NCBI RefSeq assembly: GCF_014207745.1
Contig: NZ_JACHJB010000001.1
Coordinates: 1,798,001 to 1,862,000 of the forward strand
Direction of reading: 5' to 3'
Length of the DNA stretch: 64,000 nucleotides
Source of the DNA: Nonomuraea muscovyensis
GTDB taxonomy: Bacteria; Actinomycetota; Actinomycetes; Streptosporangiales; Streptosporangiaceae
The notes under the pieces were generated by a model. That model was not told the DNA's origin. It searched no databases and saw only the letters and a list, made by a program, of their open reading frames with translations. Both the position numbers and the translations under genes were made by a program. Positions 49,863 to 56,999 of the stretch are shown here, piece after piece. Every line of letters begins with the position of its first letter. The stretch's first letter is position 1.

Positions 49863-49884
49863 GGAGCTGTTTGGGATTCGGATC
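49863..49884. repeat. Left inverted repeat of the IS5-family element
   Basis: 22 bp, matching the reverse complement of 50942-50963 at 19 positions. Confidence 0.85.
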
Positions 49885-49930
49885 TTGGTGGGGTCGGTGC
49901 TGGGCTGGCCGTGACTGGTAGAACTCGGAT

Positions 49931-50476
49931 GTGGCGCGCTTCGATGTGACCGATGCCGAGTGGGCTTTGATCGAGCCGCATCTGCCGGTGGCGGCTACCG
50001 GGCCGCTGCCGCGGCGGGTGCGTGATCAGTTCAATGGGATCTTGTGGCGGTTTCGCACCGGATCCGGCTGGCGTGACGTGCCGGAACGGTACGGGCCGTG
50101 GTCCACGGTCTACTCCCGGTTCAACGGCTGGGCCAAGGCCGGGGTGTTCCAAGGGCTGATGGACGCATTGATCGCCGAGGCCGCATCGCGTGGACAGGTC
50201 GGGCTGGAGCTGGTCAGCGTGGACTCTACGATCGTGCGGGCGCATCAGGAGTCGGCCGGGCTGGCGGTCGCCGGGGAGACCCTGGATGCGCTGGAGCAGG
50301 CGCTGACCGAGGAAAAGGGGGCTCCGCTGCCGGAGCAGCCGCCGGTGCTGCGGGTGATGCGCCCGAGGCCACACCCGAGGCCGGCGCGTCGCCGCCGCAC
50401 GAGCGCGCCGCCGTTCGGCGACGCCGCAAGGCGCGGGCGAAGGCTGCCGCGCTCGGCCGATCCCGGGGCGGGCTGA
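49931..50476 (+). CDS. IS5-family transposase, first frame (ORF A)
   Basis: GTG 49931. The family part is ARFDVTDAEWALIEPHLPVA, FNGILWRFRTGSGWRDVPER and VSVDSTIVRAHQESAG (first catalytic Asp), ending about codon 133; the rest after GAPLPEQPP is out of frame. A run AAAAGGGGG at 50313-50321 is a good slippery site for a -1 shift into the second frame. Confidence 0.85.
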   Translation: MARFDVTDAEWALIEPHLPVAATGPLPRRVRDQFNGILWRFRTGSGWRDVPERYGPWSTVYSRFNGWAKAGVFQGLMDALIAEAASRGQVGLELVSVDSTIVRAHQESAGLAVAGETLDALEQALTEEKGAPLPEQPPVLRVMRPRPHPRPARRRRTSAPPFGDAARRGRRLPRSADPGAG

Positions 50477-50943
50477 GCAGCAAGATCCATGCCGCGGTCG
50501 ATGCCGCCGGGCTGCCGCTGGTCTTCGTGCTCACGCCCGGCCAAGCCGCCGACTGCCCGCGATTCACCACTGTCCTGGACAAGATCCGCGTGGCCGGACC
50601 GGTGGGCCGGCCACGGACCCGCCCGACGGCGGTGGCCGCGGACAAGGCCTATTCCTCCAAGGCTAACCGTGCCTATCTGCGCCGCCGCAGGATCGGCGCG
50701 GTCATCCCGGAGAAGAGCGACCAGCAGGCCAACCGGAAGAAGAAGGGCTCAGCCGGTGGGCGGCCTGCCGCCTTCAATCCCGAGCGCTACCGGCAGCGCA
50801 ATACCATCGAACGCTGCTTCCAGAAGATCAAGGCCTGGCGTGGCCTGGCGACCCGCTACGACAAGGCCCCGGAAAGCTACGAGGCCGGGCTCTACCTCCG
50901 GGGCTCGATCCTGTGGTTAAGACTCCTCACCTCAACCACATGA
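50320..50943 (+). CDS. IS5-family transposase, second frame (ORF B)
   Basis: Read by -1 frameshift from the first frame near 50313-50321. Contains RSRGGLSSKIHAAVDAAGLP, TAVAADKAYSSKANRAYLRR (second Asp), the Y-R-Q-R-N-T-I-E-R segment with the catalytic Glu and AWRGLATRYDKAPESYEAGL. Together with the first frame it gives a normal-length DDE transposase. An independent start is not evident. Confidence 0.82.
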   Translation, partial: GSAAGAAAGAAGDAPEATPEAGASPPHERAAVRRRRKARAKAAALGRSRGGLSSKIHAAVDAAGLPLVFVLTPGQAADCPRFTTVLDKIRVAGPVGRPRTRPTAVAADKAYSSKANRAYLRRRRIGAVIPEKSDQQANRKKKGSAGGRPAAFNPERYRQRNTIERCFQKIKAWRGLATRYDKAPESYEAGLYLRGSILWLRLLTSTT

Positions 50944-50963
50944 TCCGAACTCTAAACAGCTCC
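50942..50963. repeat. Right inverted repeat of the IS5-family element
   Basis: 22 bp (GATCCGAACTCTAAACAGCT...), partner of 49863-49884. Confidence 0.85.
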
Positions 50964-51089
50964 TAGACCTCCCGAACGACATGCCCATGTTCGAGGCTCT
51001 TGAGGAGCACACCAGGGCCTGATCTGATCCAGGGGTAAGCGGTCGGCTGACCCGAGAGCCGATTGTTTCGGTGAGCATATCGGTGCAGG

Positions 51090-51518
51090 TCAGCGCTCTG
51101 CGCGTGCGCGCGCGACTTCCTCGACGATGCGATCGACCGCCTCGGCCGGATCCTCGTGCTCCCAGATACGGACAACCCTCCATCCCGCCTGCCGCAGGTG
51201 CTCGTTCGTCGTGACATCCCTGGCGATGTTCTTCGCCAGTTTCTCGGACCACCACGTGTCGTTCGCAGCAGGGCGGGAGGCGTGCTCGGGGCACGAGTGC
51301 CAGAAGCATCCGTCTATGAAGACCGCGACCTTCGCTCGCGTGAAGGCTATGTCGACCGACCGGCGCTTCGTGCCGGGTATCGGCCACGCGACCCGGTACC
51401 GCAGGCCGAGGGCGTGCAGGAGCTTCCGCACGGAGATCTCAGGCCTGGTGTCCCTGCGGCGCTGCTTACTCATCCGCTCCGACACACCGGCCGAGCTGGG
51501 GAAAGGGATGGATGCCAC
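51090..51518 (-). CDS. vsr: Very short patch repair endonuclease
   Basis: 142 residues, start GTG 51518; MSKQRRRDTRPEISVRKLLH (an internal ATG at residue 16) is the usual beginning of Vsr, so that start is an alternative. Catalytic features: RRSVDIAFTRAKVAVFIDGC (Asp), FWHSCPEHA (His and zinc ligand), SEKLAKNIARDVTTNEHLRQ and GWRVVRIWEHE. Vsr nicks 5' of T in T:G mismatches that arise by deamination of 5-methylcytosine. It is divergent from a C5-methyltransferase gene 207 nt away, the expected partner. Confidence 0.92.
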   Translation of the reverse strand: MASIPFPSSAGVSERMSKQRRRDTRPEISVRKLLHALGLRYRVAWPIPGTKRRSVDIAFTRAKVAVFIDGCFWHSCPEHASRPAANDTWWSEKLAKNIARDVTTNEHLRQAGWRVVRIWEHEDPAEAVDRIVEEVARARAER

Positions 51519-51725
51519 AGCCGAACGGTATATCGCGTCCGCAACTCCTGACGCAAAGGTTTGTCATGAAGAGCGAGCCCCCTACCCTGGCGCGCTCTTC
51601 TCGTGCGGGACTCCCACGGTTCTGCAGGTCGTCGTAGGTGTCCGACTGTCACTCAGGCCACTTCACCCTCACGGGTGACGGATGGCCGATAATCGCACAG
51701 TCAGAGAACCGCAAGGAGGATCTTC

Positions 51726-52988
51726 ATGGTCAGGCAAATCCGGACGATTGACCTGTTCTCGGGTGCAGGCGGCCTGGCAAAGGGATTCGCGATGGCAAGG
51801 TGTGGCTTCAAGACCGTCTTCGCGGTGGAGATCGACCCGGATGCTGCGATGACGTTCAAGCACAATTTCAGGTGCAAGGTCCACGTCGGTTCCATCACCA
51901 CGGTGCCCGAGTATCCTGAGGCCGATGTGATCATTGGAGGGCCTCCCTGCCAGGGGTTCAGCCGGCTGGGTCGTGATCGCAGTGACGAGAGCCGCGCCCA
52001 GATCAATGAGTTGTGGCAGGAGTACATCGAAGCCGTCCGTCGTGTGCGGCCCAAGGCGTTTGTGATCGAGAACGTGCCGGAGTTCCAGCGCTCGCCCCAG
52101 TTCGAACGGCTACTTGAGCTGATGGACACGGATGAGGACTTCAGCGCCTACGCGTACAACTACGGGGTGTTGAACGCCGCCGACTACGGAGTGCCACAGA
52201 ACAGAAGGCGAGGGATCTTCATCGCGGTCCGCGATGTTGCCGAAGTGGCATGGCCACCACCTCCCACGCACGGGCCGCGTTCCATGCACGAGACCCCTTA
52301 CAGGACCGTTCGGGACGCCATCGGCAAGCTGCCCTCCATCCCCATGGGTATCGAACTGGAGGAGGATCGCGTCCCGCAGAACCTTCATCTCGGCCGCAAC
52401 CTCACGCAGTTGTCGATAGAGCGGTTCAAGGCGATACCGCCCGGGGGCAACAGGTTCGACCTTCGACGAAACCGCCCCGACCTAGAGCCCAAGTGCTGGG
52501 CAAACAAGCCCTCGGGCACCAACGATGTCATGGGCCGACTTCTGTGGGATCGTCCGAGCGTCACGATCCGCACCGAGTTCTACAAGCCCGAAAAGGGCCG
52601 TTACCTGCACCCGGATCAGCACCGCCCGATTACTCACAGGGAAGCTGCACGGCTCCAGAGCTTTCCGGACAACTTCTACTTCGTAGGCAACAAGCCCTCC
52701 ATCGCCCGTCAAATCGGCAATGCCGTACCCCCCCTCCTGGGCAAGGCGTTGGCGAAATTCGTCCTCGAGATCGCCTTCGCCCGCCCGGACGACTCAGCGA
52801 TCACGTCCTCGGACAGGAGCTTCGTCGTACAGCCTGGCGAAGAGCGCGACCAGCTCGTGGATCGCCGCGTGAGACACCTGACCGTCGTCGGGCCCGTCGG
52901 GAAGCGCGTCGTAGGGGACGAAACCGTTGTGCCCTTCGTCGATCCAGTCACGGTAGGCGTCGGGGTCCTGCCCCACGTCGGGTGCTAG
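51726..52988 (+). CDS. C5-cytosine DNA methyltransferase with antisense read-through tail
   Basis: ATG 51726 with AAGGAGG upstream; 420 residues to the first stop. Motifs: I IDLFSGAGGLAKGFAMA, IV VIIGGPPCQGFSRLGRD (catalytic Cys), VI FVIENVPEF, VIII GVPQNRRRGIFIAV, IX ITHREAARLQSFPD, X ARQIGNAVPPLLGKALAKFV. Family members end soon after motif X; here the frame continues ~65 residues (after LEIAFARPD) over the 3' end of the convergent DUF6339-like gene. The recognition sequence is not deducible. It should methylate cytosine for the cluster or as an R-M-type partner of the Vsr. Confidence 0.9.
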   Translation: MVRQIRTIDLFSGAGGLAKGFAMARCGFKTVFAVEIDPDAAMTFKHNFRCKVHVGSITTVPEYPEADVIIGGPPCQGFSRLGRDRSDESRAQINELWQEYIEAVRRVRPKAFVIENVPEFQRSPQFERLLELMDTDEDFSAYAYNYGVLNAADYGVPQNRRRGIFIAVRDVAEVAWPPPPTHGPRSMHETPYRTVRDAIGKLPSIPMGIELEEDRVPQNLHLGRNLTQLSIERFKAIPPGGNRFDLRRNRPDLEPKCWANKPSGTNDVMGRLLWDRPSVTIRTEFYKPEKGRYLHPDQHRPITHREAARLQSFPDNFYFVGNKPSIARQIGNAVPPLLGKALAKFVLEIAFARPDDSAITSSDRSFVVQPGEERDQLVDRRVRHLTVVGPVGKRVVGDETVVPFVDPVTVGVGVLPHVGC

Positions 52989-53639
52989 AGCTTCGTAGAC
53001 GAGGGTGCTGCCTGCCGCGTTGACCGCTTGGGCAAGAGCGTTGACCTCTCTACCGGTGGCGGCCCTGCCGTCCGAGACCAACCGCAACAGGGCCTGGGCG
53101 ACGGGACGATGGAGGATCACCCTCAGGCCCAACACGGTGTTGAGCACGTCCTGATTGCCGCAGGCCACAACCACGGGACGGTAGTCAGGGCCGTCGCGGA
53201 ACAGCTCGGCGGCCCACCACAGGCGGGCGAAGGCTTGCGTGTCGAACGGTCCGACGAATCGAGCCTTGTTGATCGATCGGACCTGTCCGTGCTTTGGGTT
53301 GCGTCCGGGATGGCGCCAGACGACGTAGTCGGACGCAACTCGCATGGCGAGGTAAGCCCATAGACCCGGGTCCGCCGCCTCCGCACGGGTGAGCCGAAGG
53401 GCGGCGTGCAACCTCGGCGCCAACCAGGCGTCCGCCTGGGTGGGTGGGTTCAACTCGAACCTCTTGAGCGCCTCCTCGATCAACTGCCGTACCGGCTCGG
53501 CAGGCCAGGGCGCAGGCGTGCAGACCTTGTCGATGGCGACGATCGGCATGGCCTCTCGTCGTTCCAGGACGGCCGTCGACAGCAGTCTCGTCGCGACCTC
53601 CACCTGAAGGTAGGCGAGCCGATCGGGTGCGGCGCTCAC
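52794..53639 (-). CDS. DUF6339-like protein
   Basis: 281 residues from GTG 53639, overlapping the upstream stop (GTGA). Features: LAPRLHAALRLTRAEAADPG, LWAYLAMRVASDYVVWRHPG, FDTQAFARLWWAAELFRDGP and GFVPYDALPDGPDDGQVSHA. These Trp/Arg patterns match what I recall of the DUF6339 family found in R-M-like operons with HSP90-type ATPases. No enzymatic motif seen. The 3' end overlaps the methyltransferase frame by 195 nt tail-to-tail. Third gene of the minus-strand set led by the XRE-GHKL gene. Confidence 0.65.
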   Translation of the reverse strand: MSAAPDRLAYLQVEVATRLLSTAVLERREAMPIVAIDKVCTPAPWPAEPVRQLIEEALKRFELNPPTQADAWLAPRLHAALRLTRAEAADPGLWAYLAMRVASDYVVWRHPGRNPKHGQVRSINKARFVGPFDTQAFARLWWAAELFRDGPDYRPVVVACGNQDVLNTVLGLRVILHRPVAQALLRLVSDGRAATGREVNALAQAVNAAGSTLVYEALAPDVGQDPDAYRDWIDEGHNGFVPYDALPDGPDDGQVSHAAIHELVALFARLYDEAPVRGRDR

Positions 53640-54577
53640 TGCTCCTCCTCATGTCCCGTGCGGTGCAGCGCGCGAATGAAGGTACCCAAGGTCGCGGGCA
53701 TCCTGGCTTGCTTGGCCGCCGCGTGCAGGACGCGGGAGCGCAGCTCTCCTCCCGACGCGCCGGCCAGCTCACGCAGCGCGTCCTCAGGAGAACAGTCAGG
53801 GAACACGTCGGGCAGCATGCGGCGGAGGACAGAGCCACGCCACCCGACCGGCCACTCCGATCCGTCGACCTGGTCTGCCGCCGCGTCGAAAAGCACCGAC
53901 CACATGTCCATGGCGATGCGAGCAGCCAAGGCATCACGAGCTGCACGTTCACTCTGCCGCGTGCTTTCGAGCAGCAGGCGCAGACCTTCGAATCCGCTGT
54001 TGAGATAGAGAACGGGCGGATCGCCGGTGGTGTCGATGGCCCAGGGGTCACTTCGGTAGGCACGCAGCCAGGGATGGCGGTCGTCGCCGAAATCGACCCA
54101 CCGAGTGGTGACGTCCTCCCGCCTGACGGGGGTTCGCGCCTGTACGTCGATCGTCCACGGGGAGTCCACGGCACCGATCAGGCGCCCGGGAATGTCATCG
54201 ACCGTAGCGACGAGACATGCGCCCAGCTCGGCACGTCTGCCGTGGTGGTCCCGCCGGAGCTCGACATATCCCACCCATTCGCCCGGCTCCACCATGCGCA
54301 GCCGGACGGCCGAGTGGGCGTTGGTGCGACGTTCGGTCAGCATCGCCACGCAGGACATGCGCCCCCACGGCCCCGTTGCAAGTTCCTGCTCCGGGCCCCG
54401 GACACGGACGGAGAGTCGCGCGGCTCTCCAGTCGGGGCGCTGGATGTCGTGCAGAGCTACCGCGCGTTCGATCGGCGAGATCATGTCGATCGGCACAGGA
54501 AGGTCGTCCAGCCACGCCCCGTCCACGGCCAACGTGACCTCGCCGAGCACGACCTGGTAGGGGAATATGCCCTTCAC
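53636..54577 (-). CDS. Unknown protein of the GHKL/DUF6339 operon
   Basis: 313 residues from GTG 54577 (GTGA overlap with the XRE-GHKL stop). N-terminal beta-rich half (FPYQVVLGEVTLAVDGAWLD, ARLSVRVRGPEQELATGPWG, VGYVELRRDHHGRRAELGA) and a helical C-terminal half (VLYLNSGFEGLRLLLESTRQ, ALAARIAMDMWSVLFDAAAD, PATLGTFIRALHRTGHEE). Not recognised. Its place between the ATPase and the DUF6339-like gene, with overlaps on both sides, makes it a core component of the system. Confidence 0.65.
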   Translation of the reverse strand: MKGIFPYQVVLGEVTLAVDGAWLDDLPVPIDMISPIERAVALHDIQRPDWRAARLSVRVRGPEQELATGPWGRMSCVAMLTERRTNAHSAVRLRMVEPGEWVGYVELRRDHHGRRAELGACLVATVDDIPGRLIGAVDSPWTIDVQARTPVRREDVTTRWVDFGDDRHPWLRAYRSDPWAIDTTGDPPVLYLNSGFEGLRLLLESTRQSERAARDALAARIAMDMWSVLFDAAADQVDGSEWPVGWRGSVLRRMLPDVFPDCSPEDALRELAGASGGELRSRVLHAAAKQARMPATLGTFIRALHRTGHEEEQ

Positions 54578-56670
54578 GACACCCCACCCCGCACCCGGAC
54601 GAGGTCGACCTCGGCCATGGTCAGTTTCGCGTTCACCGGGTGGCTGGTCACGTCGCTCACGCCGACGAACACCGCCGATCGGGCACCTGGGGTGCACATT
54701 AGGTCACCATTTGCCGTCTCACAGTTCCATTCGGGGTCGATCCTGGCCCATTCGGCCTCGGGCCTCGGCCCCGAGCGAGTGGCGAAACGGAGCAACGGCC
54801 GCAAAATCCACGGGTCATCGCGCGGCGGGAGCTTGATCTCGATCCGGACGTGCCAAGCGCCGTGCTCGTCGACCTGCCCGGTCGCGCTCCTGATCGTCGG
54901 ATATCCAGGACTCCTCGGCGGTGTCATCGGATCGAGTTTGAGCAGGTCTCGCAGGACTTTGGGGGTCGCGACCGCGTCCAGGTCGGCCTCCGTCGGTCGC
55001 ACGGTCTCCCGCACGAGGTCGAGCATCGCCTTGCGGAACTCCCTGAGCCGGGTCACAGCTCCGCGGGCATAGGTAGAGGTCAGATCTTCGGTCGGCTTCC
55101 AGTCGTTGTGCTCAGGCGGCTCGGCCGTCCGCAGGAATGCCTCCGCCGAATCGGCATCGGCCCCGATGGAACCGGACGCGTGCCCCGCCAGCAGCACGGC
55201 CTGGAAACGACGCGCACCGAGTGGGACGTCGGTAACCGGTCGCTCCACCACGCTCATGCGCGTGCCGCGCATGCAGACGATCCGGTTCGCACGCTCCTCC
55301 TCTTCGGCGGCCGGAGTGACGAGCAGCACGGCGTCGTGCTGGATCGGTTGTGCCCGGGCTCCGTCCTTTCTGGGCGGGATGAACAGGGGTACGGGGACGG
55401 CGACGACGTCGTCGGCGGACACAAGGACGGAGGTGGTCTCGTTGTCGAGGAACGCCCGCACGGCACGTGACCTCGCCGGCTGATAACGATGCGGATCGAC
55501 GCGTTCCTCCGGCACGACGACCTGCTCGTCGCGCAGCGCCTCCACGGACGCCTCCAGCACGGGAGAGGCTCCGCGACCCGCGACCATGGAGGCCCAGAAG
55601 CCGTCCGCCAGAGCCTGGACGAGTGTCGCGTGCATCTGCTCCAGAGTCACTGCCTCGCCCGAGGGGTCGTGCGCCCCCACGATGAGAAAGCTAGTGCCGG
55701 GGTCCGTGCTGCTGCGGGCCAGATACAGCTCCTTGACCGTCCGCTCTCCCGCCCACCAGGACCGCGCCGCGCCTTCACGATGCGGATCACGCTCACCGAG
55801 CCAGGCGGGGCCCGCGAACTGACGTCCGCCCACCTCGTGCCAAGGCAGGTCGATGCGCCCGACCAATCGACGTTCTCGGCGGCCTTCGAAGGGCTCGGAC
55901 AACGTACTGTTCGCGATCACCATGCCGAATCTGCTCGTGCCCCAGAGCGTGGCCTTACCCAGACCGTACGAGCCACCTGCGGTGCCGCTGCTCTTGTGGC
56001 TGTCCAGTTGTCGGCGGATCACCGCGGCGAAGCGGCCGTCTTCGTACTCGGGGCCGGTGAGCCCATTGGCGTTGTAGTCGTCGATACGAAGCAGAAGCAG
56101 ACTTCCGCTCTCCCGGAGCTCGCGTAGGCCGTCCGCCAGTACTCGGCCCACCTTCTGCCCGGCCTCCGCGGCCGACTCGATGTGCGGGACGAGGTCGTCC
56201 CAGCGCACTGCTTCCTGAAGCCGGCGCAGGCGTTCACCGGTGAGCTCGTGCAGGATGAACCGCACCCGAACCGGGACATTCGGATCGTGCCGCTCGTCCA
56301 GGGAGTTCTGCGTCGCTTCCCGGGTGAGAATCGCCAGGCTGGAGTCGAAAGCGAAGGCGGCCGCGTTCCCCAACTCGCGGCCTCCGTCGGCATGGGCCGG
56401 GCGTAGGTGCCATCCGACGAAACCCGCCGAGTCAGGTGCCTCGTCCCTGGTGACCGAGGATCCGGTCGCAAGACCGAGAACTTCCTCGATGGCATGGATC
56501 TTCTCGATTCTCGGCACTGCACGGCCGGTGATCCAAGCGGACACCGCGGCCCGGGTCACGTCCAGGGCCGTGGCCAGTTCCGACTGCGTCATGCCCTTGC
56601 GCCGCAACTGTCGACCGAGCCAAGGGCCGAAGTCTTCTGGGTCGTCGGCGGCACTTGGGCTGTGCGTCAT
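54574..56670 (-). CDS. XRE-type HTH fused to a GHKL (HSP90-like) ATPase
   Basis: 698 residues from ATG 56670, picked because AAGGAG lies 6 nt upstream; a longer GTG start (56703) falls in the palindromic operator. Residues 15-65 are an XRE helix-turn-helix (LGRQLRRKGMTQSELATALD, TRAAVSAWITGRAVPRIEKI). The GHKL fold follows: N box TREATQNSLDERH (117-127), G1 RIDDYNANGLTG (195-206), G2 GGSYGLGKATLW (232-243). The remaining 450 residues hold a second domain (ARSWWAGERTVKELYL, GSFWASMVAG-like stretch, TSTYARGAVTRLREFRKAML). GHKL ATPases clamp on ATP binding, as in MutL and MORC. The HTH may give autoregulation as well as DNA binding. Confidence 0.8.
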   Translation of the reverse strand: MTHSPSAADDPEDFGPWLGRQLRRKGMTQSELATALDVTRAAVSAWITGRAVPRIEKIHAIEEVLGLATGSSVTRDEAPDSAGFVGWHLRPAHADGGRELGNAAAFAFDSSLAILTREATQNSLDERHDPNVPVRVRFILHELTGERLRRLQEAVRWDDLVPHIESAAEAGQKVGRVLADGLRELRESGSLLLLRIDDYNANGLTGPEYEDGRFAAVIRRQLDSHKSSGTAGGSYGLGKATLWGTSRFGMVIANSTLSEPFEGRRERRLVGRIDLPWHEVGGRQFAGPAWLGERDPHREGAARSWWAGERTVKELYLARSSTDPGTSFLIVGAHDPSGEAVTLEQMHATLVQALADGFWASMVAGRGASPVLEASVEALRDEQVVVPEERVDPHRYQPARSRAVRAFLDNETTSVLVSADDVVAVPVPLFIPPRKDGARAQPIQHDAVLLVTPAAEEEERANRIVCMRGTRMSVVERPVTDVPLGARRFQAVLLAGHASGSIGADADSAEAFLRTAEPPEHNDWKPTEDLTSTYARGAVTRLREFRKAMLDLVRETVRPTEADLDAVATPKVLRDLLKLDPMTPPRSPGYPTIRSATGQVDEHGAWHVRIEIKLPPRDDPWILRPLLRFATRSGPRPEAEWARIDPEWNCETANGDLMCTPGARSAVFVGVSDVTSHPVNAKLTMAEVDLVRVRGGVS

Positions 56671-56693
56671 CCGTGGCTCCTTGTCGCCCGAGT

Positions 56694-56723
56694 CGTTTGA
56701 CACCCAGAATACCGCGTCAAACG
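56694..56723. promoter_or_regulatory. Palindromic operator over the XRE-GHKL gene start
   Basis: CGTTTGAC (56694-56701) and GTCAAACG (56716-56723) are perfect inverted 8-mers whose centres are 22 bp apart, two helical turns. A further GTTGACAG lies just beyond. The site is 24-53 bases upstream of the ATG of the XRE-GHKL gene and is the obvious target for its own helix-turn-helix domain. Confidence 0.6.
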
Positions 56724-56999
56724 AAAGTTGACAGCGTTATGCCTGACCTGCATCTATGTGTTCGATTCTCTAGTCCTTGTCGAAGTCTCTTGCGGGCCGC
56801 CCGGAACTTGTGTCACTCTCTGGGAGCATGACAGGCGGGAGCGCTCCTTTCGTCTCATCTCTTTCGCAATGCAGTTCCATCCTTCCGTTTCACCCCCACA
56901 GCCGTCTGGGCTCTGCGAGAGCACGCCTTCTTTTCTACGGATGAGGTTTGTTCGGCGCGCCTGGGCTTCCCCCTGAAACAGCTAGGAGTCGGCCGCGCG
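56724..56999. other. Divergent promoter region between the two GHKL genes
   Basis: About 276 bases, AT-richer than its surroundings, with TTGACA at 56728-56733 as a possible -35 box for the plus-strand operon, but no convincing -10 box. No gene seen. Confidence 0.4.

Larger units (their letters stand above)
49863..50963. mobile_element. IS5-family (IS427-like) insertion sequence
   Basis: 1,101 bp with 22-bp imperfect inverted ends (GGAGCTGTTTGGGATTCGGA... and GGAGCTGTTTAGAGTTCGGA..., 3 mismatches). Carries two overlapping transposase frames in the arrangement used for -1 frameshifting. No clear target duplication in the flanks. It lies exactly between the six-gene operon and the Vsr/methylase cluster. 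Confidence 0.88.
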
